A DNA stretch of 39,270 nucleotides from Terriglobia bacterium (GCA_020073365.1 JAIQFL010000072.1:1-39270), one strand, 5' to 3'; numbered from the stretch's first letter, positions 14,566-26,415 are shown. Translations and numbers: made by a program. The notes: generated by a model not told the origin, from the letters alone.

Positions 14566-17500
14566 ATGAAATTGGCTTCGACGTGCATGATTCTGGCTGC
14601 ATTTGTAACGGCGGCCGGCGCGCAGGTAACAACCGGACGCCTGGAAGGGACTGTCACCGATTCCCAGGGGGCATCCGTTCCCGGCGCCCAGATCAAGGTG
14701 GTCAACCGAGAAACCGGTCAGACTCTCAACGCCGTGGCCGATGACAAGGGCCTGTGGGCGCTGCCTTCGATGCCCTCCGCCACCTACACTGTGACAATTA
14801 GCCATCCAGGCTTCAAAACCGAGAATGTCGATAACGTGAAGGTGGACGCCGGCGTGCCCGCGAGTGTCAACACGACGCTACAGGTAGGCGCGCTTACGGA
14901 AACGGTGGAGGTCTCAGCGGGCGCGGAAGTCCTGCAAACCCAGACGGCCACGGTGAGCTCGACGCTGGTCGGCAGGCAGCTCCACGAATTGCCTTTTACC
15001 AGCCGGAACCTCACCGAGTTGATCGTCACGCAACCGGGAAGCGCGACGCCAGGTGTCCCGCGCAGCACGTCGGTTTATGGCCTCCCGCAGGCGGCCCTGA
15101 ACGTCACGCTCGACGGGCTCAACATCCAGGACAATTCCAATAAGTCGAGCGACGGCTTCTTCAATGCCATCTTTCCGCGCGCGGACACCGTGGAGGAAAT
15201 GACCGTCAGCAGCGCCTCGGCGGGCGCCGACAGCAACGCCGAAGGCGCATACCAGGTGAAGATGGTGACGCGCAGCGGTTCCAACGATTGGCATGGCGGC
15301 CTATTCGAGCAGCACCGGAACCAGGACCTGAACGCCAACTACTACTTCAACAATATCAATAGCCAGCCGCGCGACCACATCGTATTCAATCAGTTCGGAG
15401 GCCAGGTCGGCGGTCCCATCAAGCGCAACAAGCTGTTCTTCTTCGCGGCATTTGAAGGCTTCCGGCTGCCGCAGACCTACACGGAACCTACCGGCACGGT
15501 CTTGACGCCAACCGCGATCGGTGGCGTGTTCACTTACAGCTCGGGCGGGGTAACCCACACCGTCGATCTCTACCAGTTGGCGGCGGCCAAAGGCTTCCCT
15601 TCGAGCGTCGACCCCATCATCGGCAAGACGCTCTCGCAGATCGACACCCTGGTGGAGGGTCAGCCTGGCTTGAAGAGCCGCATCGCCAGCAACAGCGACT
15701 ACAACCGGAACAACCTGGATTTCCAAAGCAAGGGCGCCAACAACCGGAATTTTCCGACCCTGCGGCTGGACTACAACGTCACCGAGAAGCATCACATCGA
15801 GTTCATCTACAACTACCAGACCAACATCCGCCGGCCGGATGGCATCAATATTACCACCGCCAGTCCCGTTTTTCCGGGGACGGGGAACGTGCTGAACAGC
15901 GCTAACGGTGAGGCTGGCAACCAGGGCGGAATCGCCTTTTCGGCCGTAACGGCTCTGCGGTCCACCCTCACTCCCCGGCTGACCAGCGAGATTCGCTTCG
16001 GCCTTAACGGTGGGACGGTAATCTTCGATAACGGCATTAACCCCTCCGATTTCGCGCAGTGGAGGGGATATTCACCCGTCTTTGGCACTTCCTGCGCAAA
16101 CGGCAACTCCGGTAACTTCCTTACCTGTCCTTACCGTGTTACCGGCCAATCTCGGCGCAACACCCCGTTGAAACAGGGCAACGCCAACCTGACTTATTCG
16201 CGAGGCCCCCATCTATGGAACTTCGGTGGCAGTTTCACGCAAGTGAACATCTGGACGACCGCCTCCAGTGGCGCGCCCTTTGTGCCCGGCGTCAACTTCA
16301 GCCTGGCGGCGAACGATCCCGTCAACACGGGGGCCACCAGCATCTTCACCACTGCCAACTTTCCCGGCGCCACCTCCACCAACTTGAGCGATGCCGGCAA
16401 CCTGTACGCCTTGCTGACGGGCCGGGTGTCCAGCATCACCAACTCCGTGGTTCTGGGCGCGGATACCCACACCTACGGCATCAACCAGCCGATTACTCAC
16501 AACCAGCAACGGGAGTTTGGATTGTATTTTCAGGACTCATGGCGGCTCGCCCCCGGTCTTACCGCCAACTATGGCCTCCGCTGGGACCGGCAGAATCCGC
16601 CCATCAACCTGGACGGCGTCTACACCCGTCCGGGATACGCGGGCCTGTTTGGAGTATCGGGCGTCGGCAACCTGTTTAGTCCCGGTGTTCTCCAGGGTGC
16701 GGCGCCCATGCTGAATCTGGTGGACGCCGGAACCGGCGGGTACGACCAGGGAGTGGGCAGGTTTTCTCCCTCCATCGGCTTGGCCTGGCAACTCCCCAAG
16801 AGCGATTTCAAACCCCTGGCATGGCTAATCGGACGTACTGGCCAAAGCGTCCTCCGCGGCGGATATTCCATCAGTACCATCCGCGAGGATGCCGGCACGT
16901 TTAGCGTATGGGGCGGCAATTCCGGCCGCACGGTCTCGACGAGCGTCGATCCCAGCACCTTCCCGGCGCAGTTCGGCGCTCCCGGCTCGGTCCTGTTCAG
17001 CAATCCCACCTTGCCGTCGCGTACGGTTGCATCTACCCCCGCCTTCCCCCTGACCGCCCCTGCAGGCACCAGTCTCAACGAATTCAGCCCCAATCTTAAG
17101 GTTGGCTACGTGCAGAGCTGGGACATTGGTTTCCAGCGCGAACTGACTCGCGACACGGTGCTCGAAGTGCGCTACATCGGCAACCACGGGACCGACCTCT
17201 GGCGCACCCAGAACCTAAACGAAGTCAACATATTCGAGAACGGGTTCCTAAACGAGTTCCAGGTTGCGCAGAACAACCTCGCAATTGCCAACGGTGTATC
17301 GTCCGTATCGCAGTTGTCGCCCACAAGCCTGAAAAGCACCAACTTCAGCAACCAGGGTCTTCCAGGCCAGAAGCCGGTTCCGATCATCCAGACCGCGCTG
17401 AACCTTACGAGTGATACGACCACCGCTACCCGCCTCGTACAGGGCTTGGCCGGCACCTTAGCGAACACCTTCGCCACCACTGCGACCAACCTGAACCGGC

Positions 17501-18450
17501 TGGTTGCCGCCGGATATCCGGTCAACATGTTCCAGGTGAACCCCACCATCAACGCCGCCGCGAACCTGCTGGTCAACGGTGGGAATTCGAACTACCACGG
17601 GCTGCAGATCGAGGCGCGGCGCCGTATGTCGTTTGGCCTGCTGTTCCAGGCCAGCTACGTGTGGAGCCATTCAATATCCAATGAGAACAACTCGGGCCGC
17701 GCTGGAAGCTACACAACGTTGCGCAATGTGGGCTACGACAAGAACCCGTCGCCGTACGATATCCGCCAGGCTTTGAAGCTGAACTGGATTTATGAGTTGC
17801 CCTTCGGATCCAAGCGCCACTTCCTGGGCCACGTCAATAACGCAGTGGCCCGCAAGGCGTTGGAAGGCTGGGAACTGGCCTCGGTGGGGCGCATTCAGTC
17901 GGGATCGCCCATCAAGTTCAACAGCGGCCGCTTCACCTTCAACCAGAACGAAGGCGGCGTGATTCTGCACAACATCACTACCAGCCAGCTTCAGGGCATG
18001 ATGTCCATCCGCAAAACCACCAATGCCCAAGGACTGGGAATCGTGAGTTTCCTGCCGCAGAGCCTCATCGATAACACGCTGGCGGCCTTCGAGACCGGAG
18101 GCAAGACGCTGGCCAACCTCGATCCCAATGCTCCGTATATCGGGCCTGCAAACGTTGCCGGACAACTCGGCGAGAACATCTTCCTCTACGGGCCCATGCA
18201 ACAGAAGTGGGACGTGAGCCTGGTAAAGCGGACGCACATCGCCGAGCGGTTCAACCTGGAGTTCCGGGCGCAAGCGTTAAACGTCTTCAACCTGACGAAC
18301 TTCCTGCTGTTCACGCCGGGCAGCGGCATTACGCCCACCACCACCATTGGCTCTTCCTTCGGCCAAACCACGGGCGCCTATCGCGACCTCTCCAACACCA
18401 ACGATCCGGGCGGCCGGATCCTCGAGTTCGTCCTGCGTCTCAACTTCTAA
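14566..18450 (+). CDS. TonB-dependent receptor with carboxypeptidase-regulatory-like domain
   Basis: A 1294-residue outer-membrane protein of the Oar-like type common in Acidobacteriota. It has a signal peptide (MKLASTCMILAAFVTAAGAQ), then a CarboxypepD_reg-like beta domain (about 24-105, GRLEGTVTDSQGASVPGAQI), a plug domain (about 120-230, including LPFTSRNLTELI and YGLPQAALNVTLDGLNIQDN) and a long beta-barrel ending in the aromatic terminus LEFVLRLNF. It probably imports a large substrate such as a glycan or peptide, or binds extracellular polymer; the ligand is unknown. The start at 14566 is supported by GGAGG 10 nt upstream and by the signal peptide. It stands alone with its own promoter and a terminator candidate. 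Confidence 0.93.
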   Translation: MKLASTCMILAAFVTAAGAQVTTGRLEGTVTDSQGASVPGAQIKVVNRETGQTLNAVADDKGLWALPSMPSATYTVTISHPGFKTENVDNVKVDAGVPASVNTTLQVGALTETVEVSAGAEVLQTQTATVSSTLVGRQLHELPFTSRNLTELIVTQPGSATPGVPRSTSVYGLPQAALNVTLDGLNIQDNSNKSSDGFFNAIFPRADTVEEMTVSSASAGADSNAEGAYQVKMVTRSGSNDWHGGLFEQHRNQDLNANYYFNNINSQPRDHIVFNQFGGQVGGPIKRNKLFFFAAFEGFRLPQTYTEPTGTVLTPTAIGGVFTYSSGGVTHTVDLYQLAAAKGFPSSVDPIIGKTLSQIDTLVEGQPGLKSRIASNSDYNRNNLDFQSKGANNRNFPTLRLDYNVTEKHHIEFIYNYQTNIRRPDGINITTASPVFPGTGNVLNSANGEAGNQGGIAFSAVTALRSTLTPRLTSEIRFGLNGGTVIFDNGINPSDFAQWRGYSPVFGTSCANGNSGNFLTCPYRVTGQSRRNTPLKQGNANLTYSRGPHLWNFGGSFTQVNIWTTASSGAPFVPGVNFSLAANDPVNTGATSIFTTANFPGATSTNLSDAGNLYALLTGRVSSITNSVVLGADTHTYGINQPITHNQQREFGLYFQDSWRLAPGLTANYGLRWDRQNPPINLDGVYTRPGYAGLFGVSGVGNLFSPGVLQGAAPMLNLVDAGTGGYDQGVGRFSPSIGLAWQLPKSDFKPLAWLIGRTGQSVLRGGYSISTIREDAGTFSVWGGNSGRTVSTSVDPSTFPAQFGAPGSVLFSNPTLPSRTVASTPAFPLTAPAGTSLNEFSPNLKVGYVQSWDIGFQRELTRDTVLEVRYIGNHGTDLWRTQNLNEVNIFENGFLNEFQVAQNNLAIANGVSSVSQLSPTSLKSTNFSNQGLPGQKPVPIIQTALNLTSDTTTATRLVQGLAGTLANTFATTATNLNRLVAAGYPVNMFQVNPTINAAANLLVNGGNSNYHGLQIEARRRMSFGLLFQASYVWSHSISNENNSGRAGSYTTLRNVGYDKNPSPYDIRQALKLNWIYELPFGSKRHFLGHVNNAVARKALEGWELASVGRIQSGSPIKFNSGRFTFNQNEGGVILHNITTSQLQGMMSIRKTTNAQGLGIVSFLPQSLIDNTLAAFETGGKTLANLDPNAPYIGPANVAGQLGENIFLYGPMQQKWDVSLVKRTHIAERFNLEFRAQALNVFNLTNFLLFTPGSGITPTTTIGSSFGQTTGAYRDLSNTNDPGGRILEFVLRLNF

Positions 18451-18477
18451 CCTCCTGTTCCACAAGCGCCCTACCGC

Positions 18478-18505
18478 ATGCGGTACGCGTTGGAGCGCAT
18501 TTTTT
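18478..18505 (+). terminator. Candidate intrinsic terminator after the TonB receptor
   Basis: The arms ATGCG (18478-18482) and CGCAT (18496-18500) are followed by a run of T (18500-18505). The stem is short and the loop long. An overlapping perfect palindrome, TACCGCATGCGGTA, lies at 18472-18485. Confidence 0.4.
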
Positions 18506-18519
18506 GGGGTCCCCGAGAT

Positions 18520-18855
18520 TCAATCCTCCGGTGGCGGGACGGCGCGAAACCGATACTTGCTGATGGAAACGGCCGTACCCATAAGATCGCTCCGCACGAC
18601 CATTCCGTGAACGCGGAGTTCCAGGGATTGACCGCTCTCCAGTGGAAACGGCCATGTCAGGTCCGCCTGGATCAGTTCGCCGGCGCGTAACTGGATTCCA
18701 CCGCGGAACACCAATCCCCCGGTGCTCATGTTGATAACCTCCCCCGTTCCTGTCTGGCCGGATGCCAGTGTGTATCGTAGACCCAGCTCCATGGAAAAAC
18801 GGCGGTGTCTCCGCCGCTCGGGACGAGCGGGATCGGTTTCCGTAACCAACGTCAT
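18520..18855 (-). CDS. PilZ-domain protein
   Basis: A 111-residue single-domain PilZ protein, probably a cyclic-di-GMP receptor. Both binding elements are visible: the Arg-rich stretch ERRRHRRFSM (about 13-22) and the INMSTGGLVF motif (about 41-50; the usual form is D/NxSxxG). It has no membrane segment. AAGGAGG lies only 1 nt before the ATG at 18855 but 7 nt before a TTG two codons downstream (18849), so the TTG may be the real start; the difference is two residues. Targets could be motility, exopolysaccharide or secretion. It is convergent with the TonB receptor. Confidence 0.85.
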   Translation of the reverse strand: MTLVTETDPARPERRRHRRFSMELGLRYTLASGQTGTGEVINMSTGGLVFRGGIQLRAGELIQADLTWPFPLESGQSLELRVHGMVVRSDLMGTAVSISKYRFRAVPPPED

Positions 18856-19002
18856 GCCTCCTTGTCGGAAACCAACTTATAGAGGGATTTCGATATCGGA
18901 ACAATAGGCCTGGAAGTCTTAAGCTCTAGTACTCGACGGGAGCGAGCCCTCGGACGGAGCGATTCCCCCCCGACGCATATCTCCCAAGGCTTAGTACCGT
19001 TT

Positions 19003-19125
19003 GTGGGGCGGGCAATCTTGCCTGCAGCCGCCTTTTCAGGCGGCTCCTCAGCTCAGGACCAGTGATTCTTCGTACTCGGCGATCGCCGGCTGAAAGCCGG
19101 CGGCAGCCATGATTGGCTGCCCCAC
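19003..19125. repeat. 123-bp compound palindromic repeat, family D
   Basis: It begins GTGGGGCGGGCAATCTTGCC and ends in GGCTGCCCCAC. Inside are two further hairpins: GCCGCC/GGCGGC around TTTTCA near 19027-19043, and GCCGGC/GCCGGC around TGAAA near 19085-19100. It lies between the minus-strand PilZ gene and the minus-strand tadA gene. The form resembles paired REP sequences (BIME). Confidence 0.75.
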
Positions 19126-19133
19126 TTTATCTC

Positions 19134-19583
19134 TCACCTTCTGCTTTCGAAGAACTGCCGCAGCAGTTCCACGCATTCCGCCGCGAGCACGCCTTCAACC
19201 ACTTCCACGCGATGGTTCAGCACCTCCGAATCGGCCACCTGGAACTTGCTGCGAACGCCGCCAAACCGCAGGTCGCGCCCACCAAAAACGAGGCGGGCGA
19301 CGCGCGCCGCCACCAGGGCCCCGGCGCACATCACGCACGGTTCGAGCGTGCAGTAAAGCGTGGCGTCCGGCAGCCGGTAGTTTCCGGCGGTGGCCGCCGC
19401 TTCGCGCAGCGCCAGGATCTCCGCATGAGCCGTGGGGTCGCTACGAGTGATTGGCGCATTCCACGCGCGGCCTGTGATCTCGCCCGCGACCACTACCACC
19501 GCCCCCACGGGCACCTCACCGCGGACTTCTCCTTCGCTCGCCAGGCGGAGCGCCTCCCGCATGAAGTGTTCGTCCGGAGTCAT
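19134..19583 (-). CDS. tadA: tRNA-specific adenosine deaminase
   Basis: A 149-residue zinc-dependent deaminase that converts adenosine 34 of tRNA-Arg(ACG) to inosine. Zinc and catalytic motifs are complete: HAE (in PTAHAEILALREAA) and PCVMC (in LEPCVMCAGAL). The N-terminal segment DEHFMREALRLA and the GEVPVGAVVVV strand fit the family. An upstream in-frame ATG at 19637 would add 18 residues encoded by a palindromic repeat (19592-19620), so the start is placed at 19583 (MTPDEHF). A GNYRLPDATLY segment supports bacterial TadA rather than cytidine deaminase. Confidence 0.92.
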   Translation of the reverse strand: MTPDEHFMREALRLASEGEVRGEVPVGAVVVVAGEITGRAWNAPITRSDPTAHAEILALREAAATAGNYRLPDATLYCTLEPCVMCAGALVAARVARLVFGGRDLRFGGVRSKFQVADSEVLNHRVEVVEGVLAAECVELLRQFFESRR

Positions 19584-19591
19584 TTCCAAAG

Positions 19592-19620
19592 GTGGGACAG
19601 GCGGTTCGGCCTGTCTGCCG
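19592..19620 (+). repeat. Palindromic repeat related to family A
   Basis: GTGGGACAGGC is followed by a hairpin with arms GACAGGC and GCCTGTC. It lies 9 bp upstream of the tadA start codon, in an open frame with it, so automatic annotation could wrongly extend TadA through it. Confidence 0.65.
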
Positions 19621-19674
19621 CGGCAACTCAACCGCACGCCCGAACACTAGCTTATAATACGGGAATCTTCCATC

Positions 19675-20202
19675 ATGCCTGAACTTGAAATTCATCACGA
19701 ATCCGAACATGCGATCGATCCCGTCGGACAAAGAGTGGGGGTCCTGGCCGCCCTGCTAGCTGTTGCATTGGCCGTCGTCACCATCGCCTCACACCGCACG
19801 CATACCAGTGCGATCATTCACAAATCCAACGCCAATGACGCCTGGTCGCACTACCAGGCGGCCCGTTTGAAATATCACAACCTCGAGTTGGGCGAGAATC
19901 TCCTCGCTGTAATCGGCGCCAAAGGCGATGCCGCCGATAAAATGGTGGCCGACTACGCGGCTCAGAAGAAAAAGTACGAGCAGCAGGGCAAGGAGATCCA
20001 GGAGGAAGCCCAGAAAGCCGAGGAACAAGCCGAGGCCGATGAGCACCGCGCCCTCCGTTACGATCTGGGGGAAGGTCTGCTGGAAATCGGACTGGTGCTC
20101 AGTTCGCTGTATTTCATCTCGAAGAAGATGATGTTCCCGGTAATGGGCGTCATCGCAGGTATTGTAGGCGGAGCCATCGCGATCACCGGCCTGATGCTGT
20201 AG
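19675..20202 (+). CDS. DUF4337-family membrane protein
   Basis: A 175-residue protein. A hydrophobic segment at about 21-41 (VGVLAALLAVALAVVTIAS) anchors the N-terminus. Residues 85-130 form a Lys/Glu/Gln-rich coiled coil (AAQKKKYEQQGKEIQEEAQK). Two more hydrophobic segments end the protein (LLEIGLVLSSLYFISKKMMF and GVIAGIVGGAIAITGLML). The order TM, coiled coil, two TMs and the SNANDAWSHYQAARLK segment are typical of DUF4337; the function is unknown. A TATAAT at 19653-19658 lies 16 nt before the ATG. It is convergent with purH, with a large palindrome between. Confidence 0.85.
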   Translation: MPELEIHHESEHAIDPVGQRVGVLAALLAVALAVVTIASHRTHTSAIIHKSNANDAWSHYQAARLKYHNLELGENLLAVIGAKGDAADKMVADYAAQKKKYEQQGKEIQEEAQKAEEQAEADEHRALRYDLGEGLLEIGLVLSSLYFISKKMMFPVMGVIAGIVGGAIAITGLML

Positions 20203-20212
20203 CGGGGTGCGT

Positions 20213-20309
20213 AAAATACGGGGACAGACGGAACGTTTCCTGCCCCGCATTTCCCGCGTCTGACCCCGTACTTACGCGCAGGAAAACGTTCCGTCTGTCC
20301 CCGTATTTT
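20213..20309. repeat. 97-bp palindromic element, family C, between convergent genes
   Basis: The left arm starts AAAATACGGGGACAGACGG (20213-20242), and the right arm (20279-20309) is its reverse complement with a one-base indel. The 36-bp centre has further GC-rich partial symmetry. As RNA it would fold into a hairpin of about 30 bp. It fills nearly the whole gap between DUF4337 and purH and may terminate both transcripts. Similar GGGGACAGAC palindromes in other bacteria are linked to REP-type elements and RAYT transposases; no RAYT gene is present here. Confidence 0.85.
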
Positions 20310-20315
20310 CCCCTT

Positions 20316-21845
20316 TCAGTGGCGGAAGTGACGCATGCCCGTGAACACCATGGCGACGCCGAGCCGGTCCGCGGCCGCGATCACTTCTTCGTCACGCACC
20401 GATCCGCCGGGCTGGATGAACGCCGTGGCGCCCTGCCGCACCGCCTCCTCGACGCCATCCGGGAAGGGAAAGAACGCATCCGACGCCACCACCGTTCCCG
20501 CCAGTGGTAACACCGCTTTCATCGCTCCGATCTTCACCGAATCCACGCGGCTCATCTGCCCCGCGCCCACTCCCACGGCCTGCCCACGCCGCGCGTAGAC
20601 GATAGCGTTGGATTTCACGTGCTTGGCCACCTTCCAGCCGAACTCCAAAGCCTTCCACTCCTCTTCGGAGGGCACGCGGCGGGTCCTCACCACGGCTGCG
20701 GCTGGGTCGAGTTTCCCGTCGTCGGGGGTCTGCGCCAGGAACCCGCCGGAAATGGATTTCACCACCAGCCGGTCGCTCCCGCGGGCCACGCGCATCATCC
20801 GCAGGTTCTTCCTCACCGAGAGTACGGCGAGGGCCTCGGGCGAATAGTCCGGCGCTGCAATCGCCTCGAGAAAGGTCTTGGCCATCTCGCGGGCGGTCTC
20901 CTCGTCCACCGGGCGATTCAACCCGATCACGCCGCCGTACGCGGAGATCGGGTCGCATTCGAAGGCCTTACGATACGCCTCCGCCAGCGTTTCCTGCTCG
21001 GCGCAGCCGCAAGGGTTGGTGTGCTTGATGATGGCCGCAGCCGGTGCCGAAAACTCCGAGACCAGTTGCCAGGCGGCATCCAGATCCACCAGGTTGTTGT
21101 ACGAAAGCTCCTTTCCGTGCAGTTTCTGCGCGCCCGCGACCCCTTGGCCGCACTGGCCGTAAAGGGCCGCCGCTTGGTGGGGATTCTCGCCGTACCGCAA
21201 GTCCATCAGTTTGGGCGCGCCCAGGCTCAAGCGCGGCGGGAGAGGGCCGGCGGCATCCACCTGGTCGAGGCGCGCACTGATGGCGGCATCGTAGTCCGCG
21301 GTGGTGCGGAACGCCTGCTTCGCCAGGCGCCATTTGGTTTCGATCGACAACTCGCCGCCGTGCATGCGCAGCTCTTCTATCACCGCGCGGTAGTCGCCGG
21401 GCGACACGATCACCGCCACATCCTGATAGTTCTTCGCCGCTGCCCGAATCATGGTCGGCCCGCCGATATCGATATTCTCGATGAGTTCTGCCAATCGCGC
21501 GCCGCTCTTCGCAGCGGCCTCTTCGAAACGGTAGAGGTTGACCACCACCATGTCGATCGGCGCGATGTCGTGTTGTTCGAGCGCCCGCACGTGTTCCGCG
21601 TTGGAGCGCACGGCCAGAATCCCGCCCGCGATCTTGGGATGGAGCGTCTTGACGCGGCCGTCCAGCATCTCGGGAAAGCCGGTGACGCCGGAGACGTCGC
21701 GGACCGCCACACCCGCTTCGCGAATGAGGCCCGCGGTGCCCCCGGTGGAGATCAGTTCCGCGCCCAGCCCGCGCAGCTCGCGCGCAAACTCGACGATACC
21801 GGTTTTGTCCGTAACACTAATGAGAACGCGTTGGATTCGGCCCAT
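20316..21845 (-). CDS. purH: Bifunctional IMP cyclohydrolase / AICAR formyltransferase
   Basis: A 509-residue enzyme for the last two steps of IMP synthesis in the cytosol. The N-terminal IMP cyclohydrolase part (about 1-195) has the methylglyoxal-synthase-like fold ([46 protein letters not shown]). The C-terminal AICAR transformylase has [15 protein letters not shown], the catalytic KHTNPCGCA region and [21 protein letters not shown]. Length and domain order are normal. A TATCGT box at 21854-21859 lies 8 nt before the ATG, and there is no Shine-Dalgarno, so a leaderless mRNA is likely. Confidence 0.96.
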   Translation of the reverse strand: MGRIQRVLISVTDKTGIVEFARELRGLGAELISTGGTAGLIREAGVAVRDVSGVTGFPEMLDGRVKTLHPKIAGGILAVRSNAEHVRALEQHDIAPIDMVVVNLYRFEEAAAKSGARLAELIENIDIGGPTMIRAAAKNYQDVAVIVSPGDYRAVIEELRMHGGELSIETKWRLAKQAFRTTADYDAAISARLDQVDAAGPLPPRLSLGAPKLMDLRYGENPHQAAALYGQCGQGVAGAQKLHGKELSYNNLVDLDAAWQLVSEFSAPAAAIIKHTNPCGCAEQETLAEAYRKAFECDPISAYGGVIGLNRPVDEETAREMAKTFLEAIAAPDYSPEALAVLSVRKNLRMMRVARGSDRLVVKSISGGFLAQTPDDGKLDPAAAVVRTRRVPSEEEWKALEFGWKVAKHVKSNAIVYARRGQAVGVGAGQMSRVDSVKIGAMKAVLPLAGTVVASDAFFPFPDGVEEAVRQGATAFIQPGGSVRDEEVIAAADRLGVAMVFTGMRHFRH

Positions 21846-22039
21846 CTACAGGCACGATAGCATGGGAGTGGCGACAAGTACCGCTCCCTAACCGCATCGG
21901 GGAAAGACGCCGGTTCCGTGTGGCGCCGGCCAATCGGCCGTGGGGGACCGGCCGGATCCGCCCCGCGTCCGCAGCGTCCGCGCCCCCCGGCGCCGGGCAC
22001 CTGGCGGCGAATGCTATCCTCTAATGAAAGGCCAGTCAG

Positions 22040-22906
22040 ATGGGTTTGCGAAAGGCTTCGTGGCTGTTGATGGGCGGTCTCGCTTTCCTGGGCGGGTTGT
22101 CCGCCTTTCAGAACTTCAAGAAGCCGTGGCGCGAATACCCCGCGTTCGAGTACAACGATTTCCCCATCCCGCCCGACTACCAGGAGAAATCCGAGTGGGT
22201 TTTCGCACGCCTGATGTATCCGAACGCCGCCTATGCGCGCGGCGGCCGCGGCTTCGGACGGTTCGGCGGAAACCGCTTTGGAAGCGACTGGACCCAGGGA
22301 GGCCGGGGCGCATTTTGGACCATGGACTATCCCCGGTCGGACCGCCACTTTGCGCTGGCCTTACGGCGGCTGACGCGCATTCATGTCCGTTCGGTCGAAC
22401 AACCCATCAACCTCGATGAGGGCGATCAGTTCGACTGGCCCTGGATGTACGGCGTAGAAGTGGGCCATTGGGAACTCACGGATGAGCAGGTGAAAGGGTT
22501 CCGAGAATATCTGCTGCGCGGTGGATTCTTCATGTGCGACGATTTCCACGGAACGTTTGAGTGGGAGGTCTTCAACCACAGCATGCACCGCGTCTTCCCC
22601 GACCGGCAAATCGTGGATCTCGACAATGCAAGCGACATCTTCCACGTCATCTACGATCTGGACGACCGCTACCAGGTACCCGGCGAACAGTTTGTTCGAT
22701 CGCATCGCACCTATGAACAGGACGGCTACGTTGCCACCTGGCGCGGGATCTACGACGACAACGGCCGCCTCATGGTGGCCATCTGCCACAACATGGACCT
22801 GGGCGATTCGTGGGAGCATGCCGACAATCCCCGGTACCCGCAGCAGTTTTCCGCGCTGGGCATTCGCATCGGCGTCAACTACGTCGCTTATGCGATGACG
22901 CACTGA
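22040..22906 (+). CDS. DUF4159 protein, first of tandem pair
   Basis: A 288-residue probably exported protein; the first 22 residues are a signal-like segment (ASWLLMGGLAFLGGLSAFQ). A Gly/Arg-rich insert (ARGGRGFGRFGGNRFG) lies near residue 70. The DUF4159 domain contains YPRSDRHFALALRRLT, FREYLLRGGFFMCDDFHG and GVNYVAYAMTH. DUF4159 proteins often sit in MoxR/DUF58 operons, but here they do not, and no activity is known. AAAGG lies 8 nt before the ATG. The stop codon overlaps the start of a close paralog (TGATG), so the two are made together, probably as a pair. Confidence 0.85.
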   Translation: MGLRKASWLLMGGLAFLGGLSAFQNFKKPWREYPAFEYNDFPIPPDYQEKSEWVFARLMYPNAAYARGGRGFGRFGGNRFGSDWTQGGRGAFWTMDYPRSDRHFALALRRLTRIHVRSVEQPINLDEGDQFDWPWMYGVEVGHWELTDEQVKGFREYLLRGGFFMCDDFHGTFEWEVFNHSMHRVFPDRQIVDLDNASDIFHVIYDLDDRYQVPGEQFVRSHRTYEQDGYVATWRGIYDDNGRLMVAICHNMDLGDSWEHADNPRYPQQFSALGIRIGVNYVAYAMTH

Positions 22907-23715
22907 TGGTCCGGACCGCCCCCCTGCTGTGCGCGATCTGTTTTCTGGGCGGCTTGTACGCCTTTCAGCGCCCCTTCCGCGAGTTTCCCGGCGTGGAGTA
23001 TTATAGCTTCCCCCTGCCTCCGGACTGGAATGAGAAGACCGAATGGGTTTTCGCGCGCCTGATGTATCCGTGGAACGGGTGGGGCTACCACTATGGCGAC
23101 GACTGGACGAAAGGGTCTTCGAACTGGACCATCGACTATCCGCGGTCGGACCGCCACCTGGCACAAGCCATCCGGCGGCTCACGCGCGTTCACGTCCGCT
23201 CGGTGGAACAGCCGGTGAACCTCGAGGAGGGCGACCAGTACGATTGGCCCTGGCTCTACGGCGTCGAGGTGGGGCACTGGGCGTTAACCGACGCGCAAGT
23301 CAAAGCATTTCGCGAATACCTGCTCCGCGGCGGCTTTTTCATGTGCGACGACTTCCATGGCACCCAGGAATGGCAAGTCTTCGAGGAGGGCATAAAGCGC
23401 GTCTTTCCGGACCTGCCCATCGTGGAGATCGACAACGCGGATCCGATCTTCCACACCATCTACGATCTGGACGAACGTTACCAGGTCCCCGGCGCGCAAT
23501 ATCTGTATTCACACCGGCTCGCGGAAAAGGACGGCCGCGAGCCGCACTGGCGCGGCATTTACGACGATCGCGGCCGGCTGATGGTGGCCATCTGCTTCAA
23601 TATGGACCTGGGCGATTCCTGGGAGTGGGCGGATGTGCCCGCGTATCCTGTGAAGTTTTCGGATCTCGGCATCCGGATTGGTGTAAACTACGTGGTCTAC
23701 GCCATGACTCACTGA
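22906..23715 (+). CDS. DUF4159 protein, second of tandem pair
   Basis: A 269-residue paralog of the preceding protein, sharing long near-identical stretches such as YPRSDRH, VHVRSVEQPVNLEEGDQ and YLLRGGFFMCDDFHG. It lacks the Gly/Arg-rich insert and has WNGWGYHYGDDWTKG instead. It has a signal-like N-terminus (APLLCAICFLGGLYAFQ). The true start is ATG at 22906, overlapping the upstream stop codon; an open extension to 22810 lies inside the first gene. Tandem duplication followed by divergence is likely. A repeat of the GGCAGGCC/GGCCTGCC type follows. Confidence 0.85.
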   Translation: MVRTAPLLCAICFLGGLYAFQRPFREFPGVEYYSFPLPPDWNEKTEWVFARLMYPWNGWGYHYGDDWTKGSSNWTIDYPRSDRHLAQAIRRLTRVHVRSVEQPVNLEEGDQYDWPWLYGVEVGHWALTDAQVKAFREYLLRGGFFMCDDFHGTQEWQVFEEGIKRVFPDLPIVEIDNADPIFHTIYDLDERYQVPGAQYLYSHRLAEKDGREPHWRGIYDDRGRLMVAICFNMDLGDSWEWADVPAYPVKFSDLGIRIGVNYVVYAMTH

Positions 23716-23721
23716 GTCCCG

Positions 23722-23757
23722 TTGGGGCAGGCCCTTGGCTGCCTCTTGGCCTGCCGG
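23722..23757. repeat. Short GGGGCAGGCC-type palindrome after DUF4159 pair
   Basis: GGGGCAGGCC and GGCCTGCC lie about 12 nt apart and pair imperfectly. It starts 7 nt after the second DUF4159 stop codon, where it could act in mRNA 3' end formation. It resembles the outer arms of family B and family D elements. Confidence 0.45.
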
Positions 23758-23876
23758 GATGCCCGCCTGAAAGGCCGCTCCACGAATACTTGGGGCGGTC
23801 AAAGCCGCCAATTTGAACCTTTTGTCCCCAATCCGCGTACCAATCCTTTAGCGCTTTTGCGGCGGAAGGAGCGTAC

Positions 23877-26393
<2,517 letters not shown>

Positions 26394-26415
26394 GAGTAGA
26401 GTAGCGGCACTCAAC

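Noticed and set aside
19584..19637. Longer TadA starting at 19637
   Set aside because: The extra 18 residues are encoded by a palindromic repeat and are not part of the conserved protein.
20619..21860. 413-codon plus-strand open frame opposite purH
   Set aside because: Antisense shadow; purH is complete and normal in length on the minus strand.
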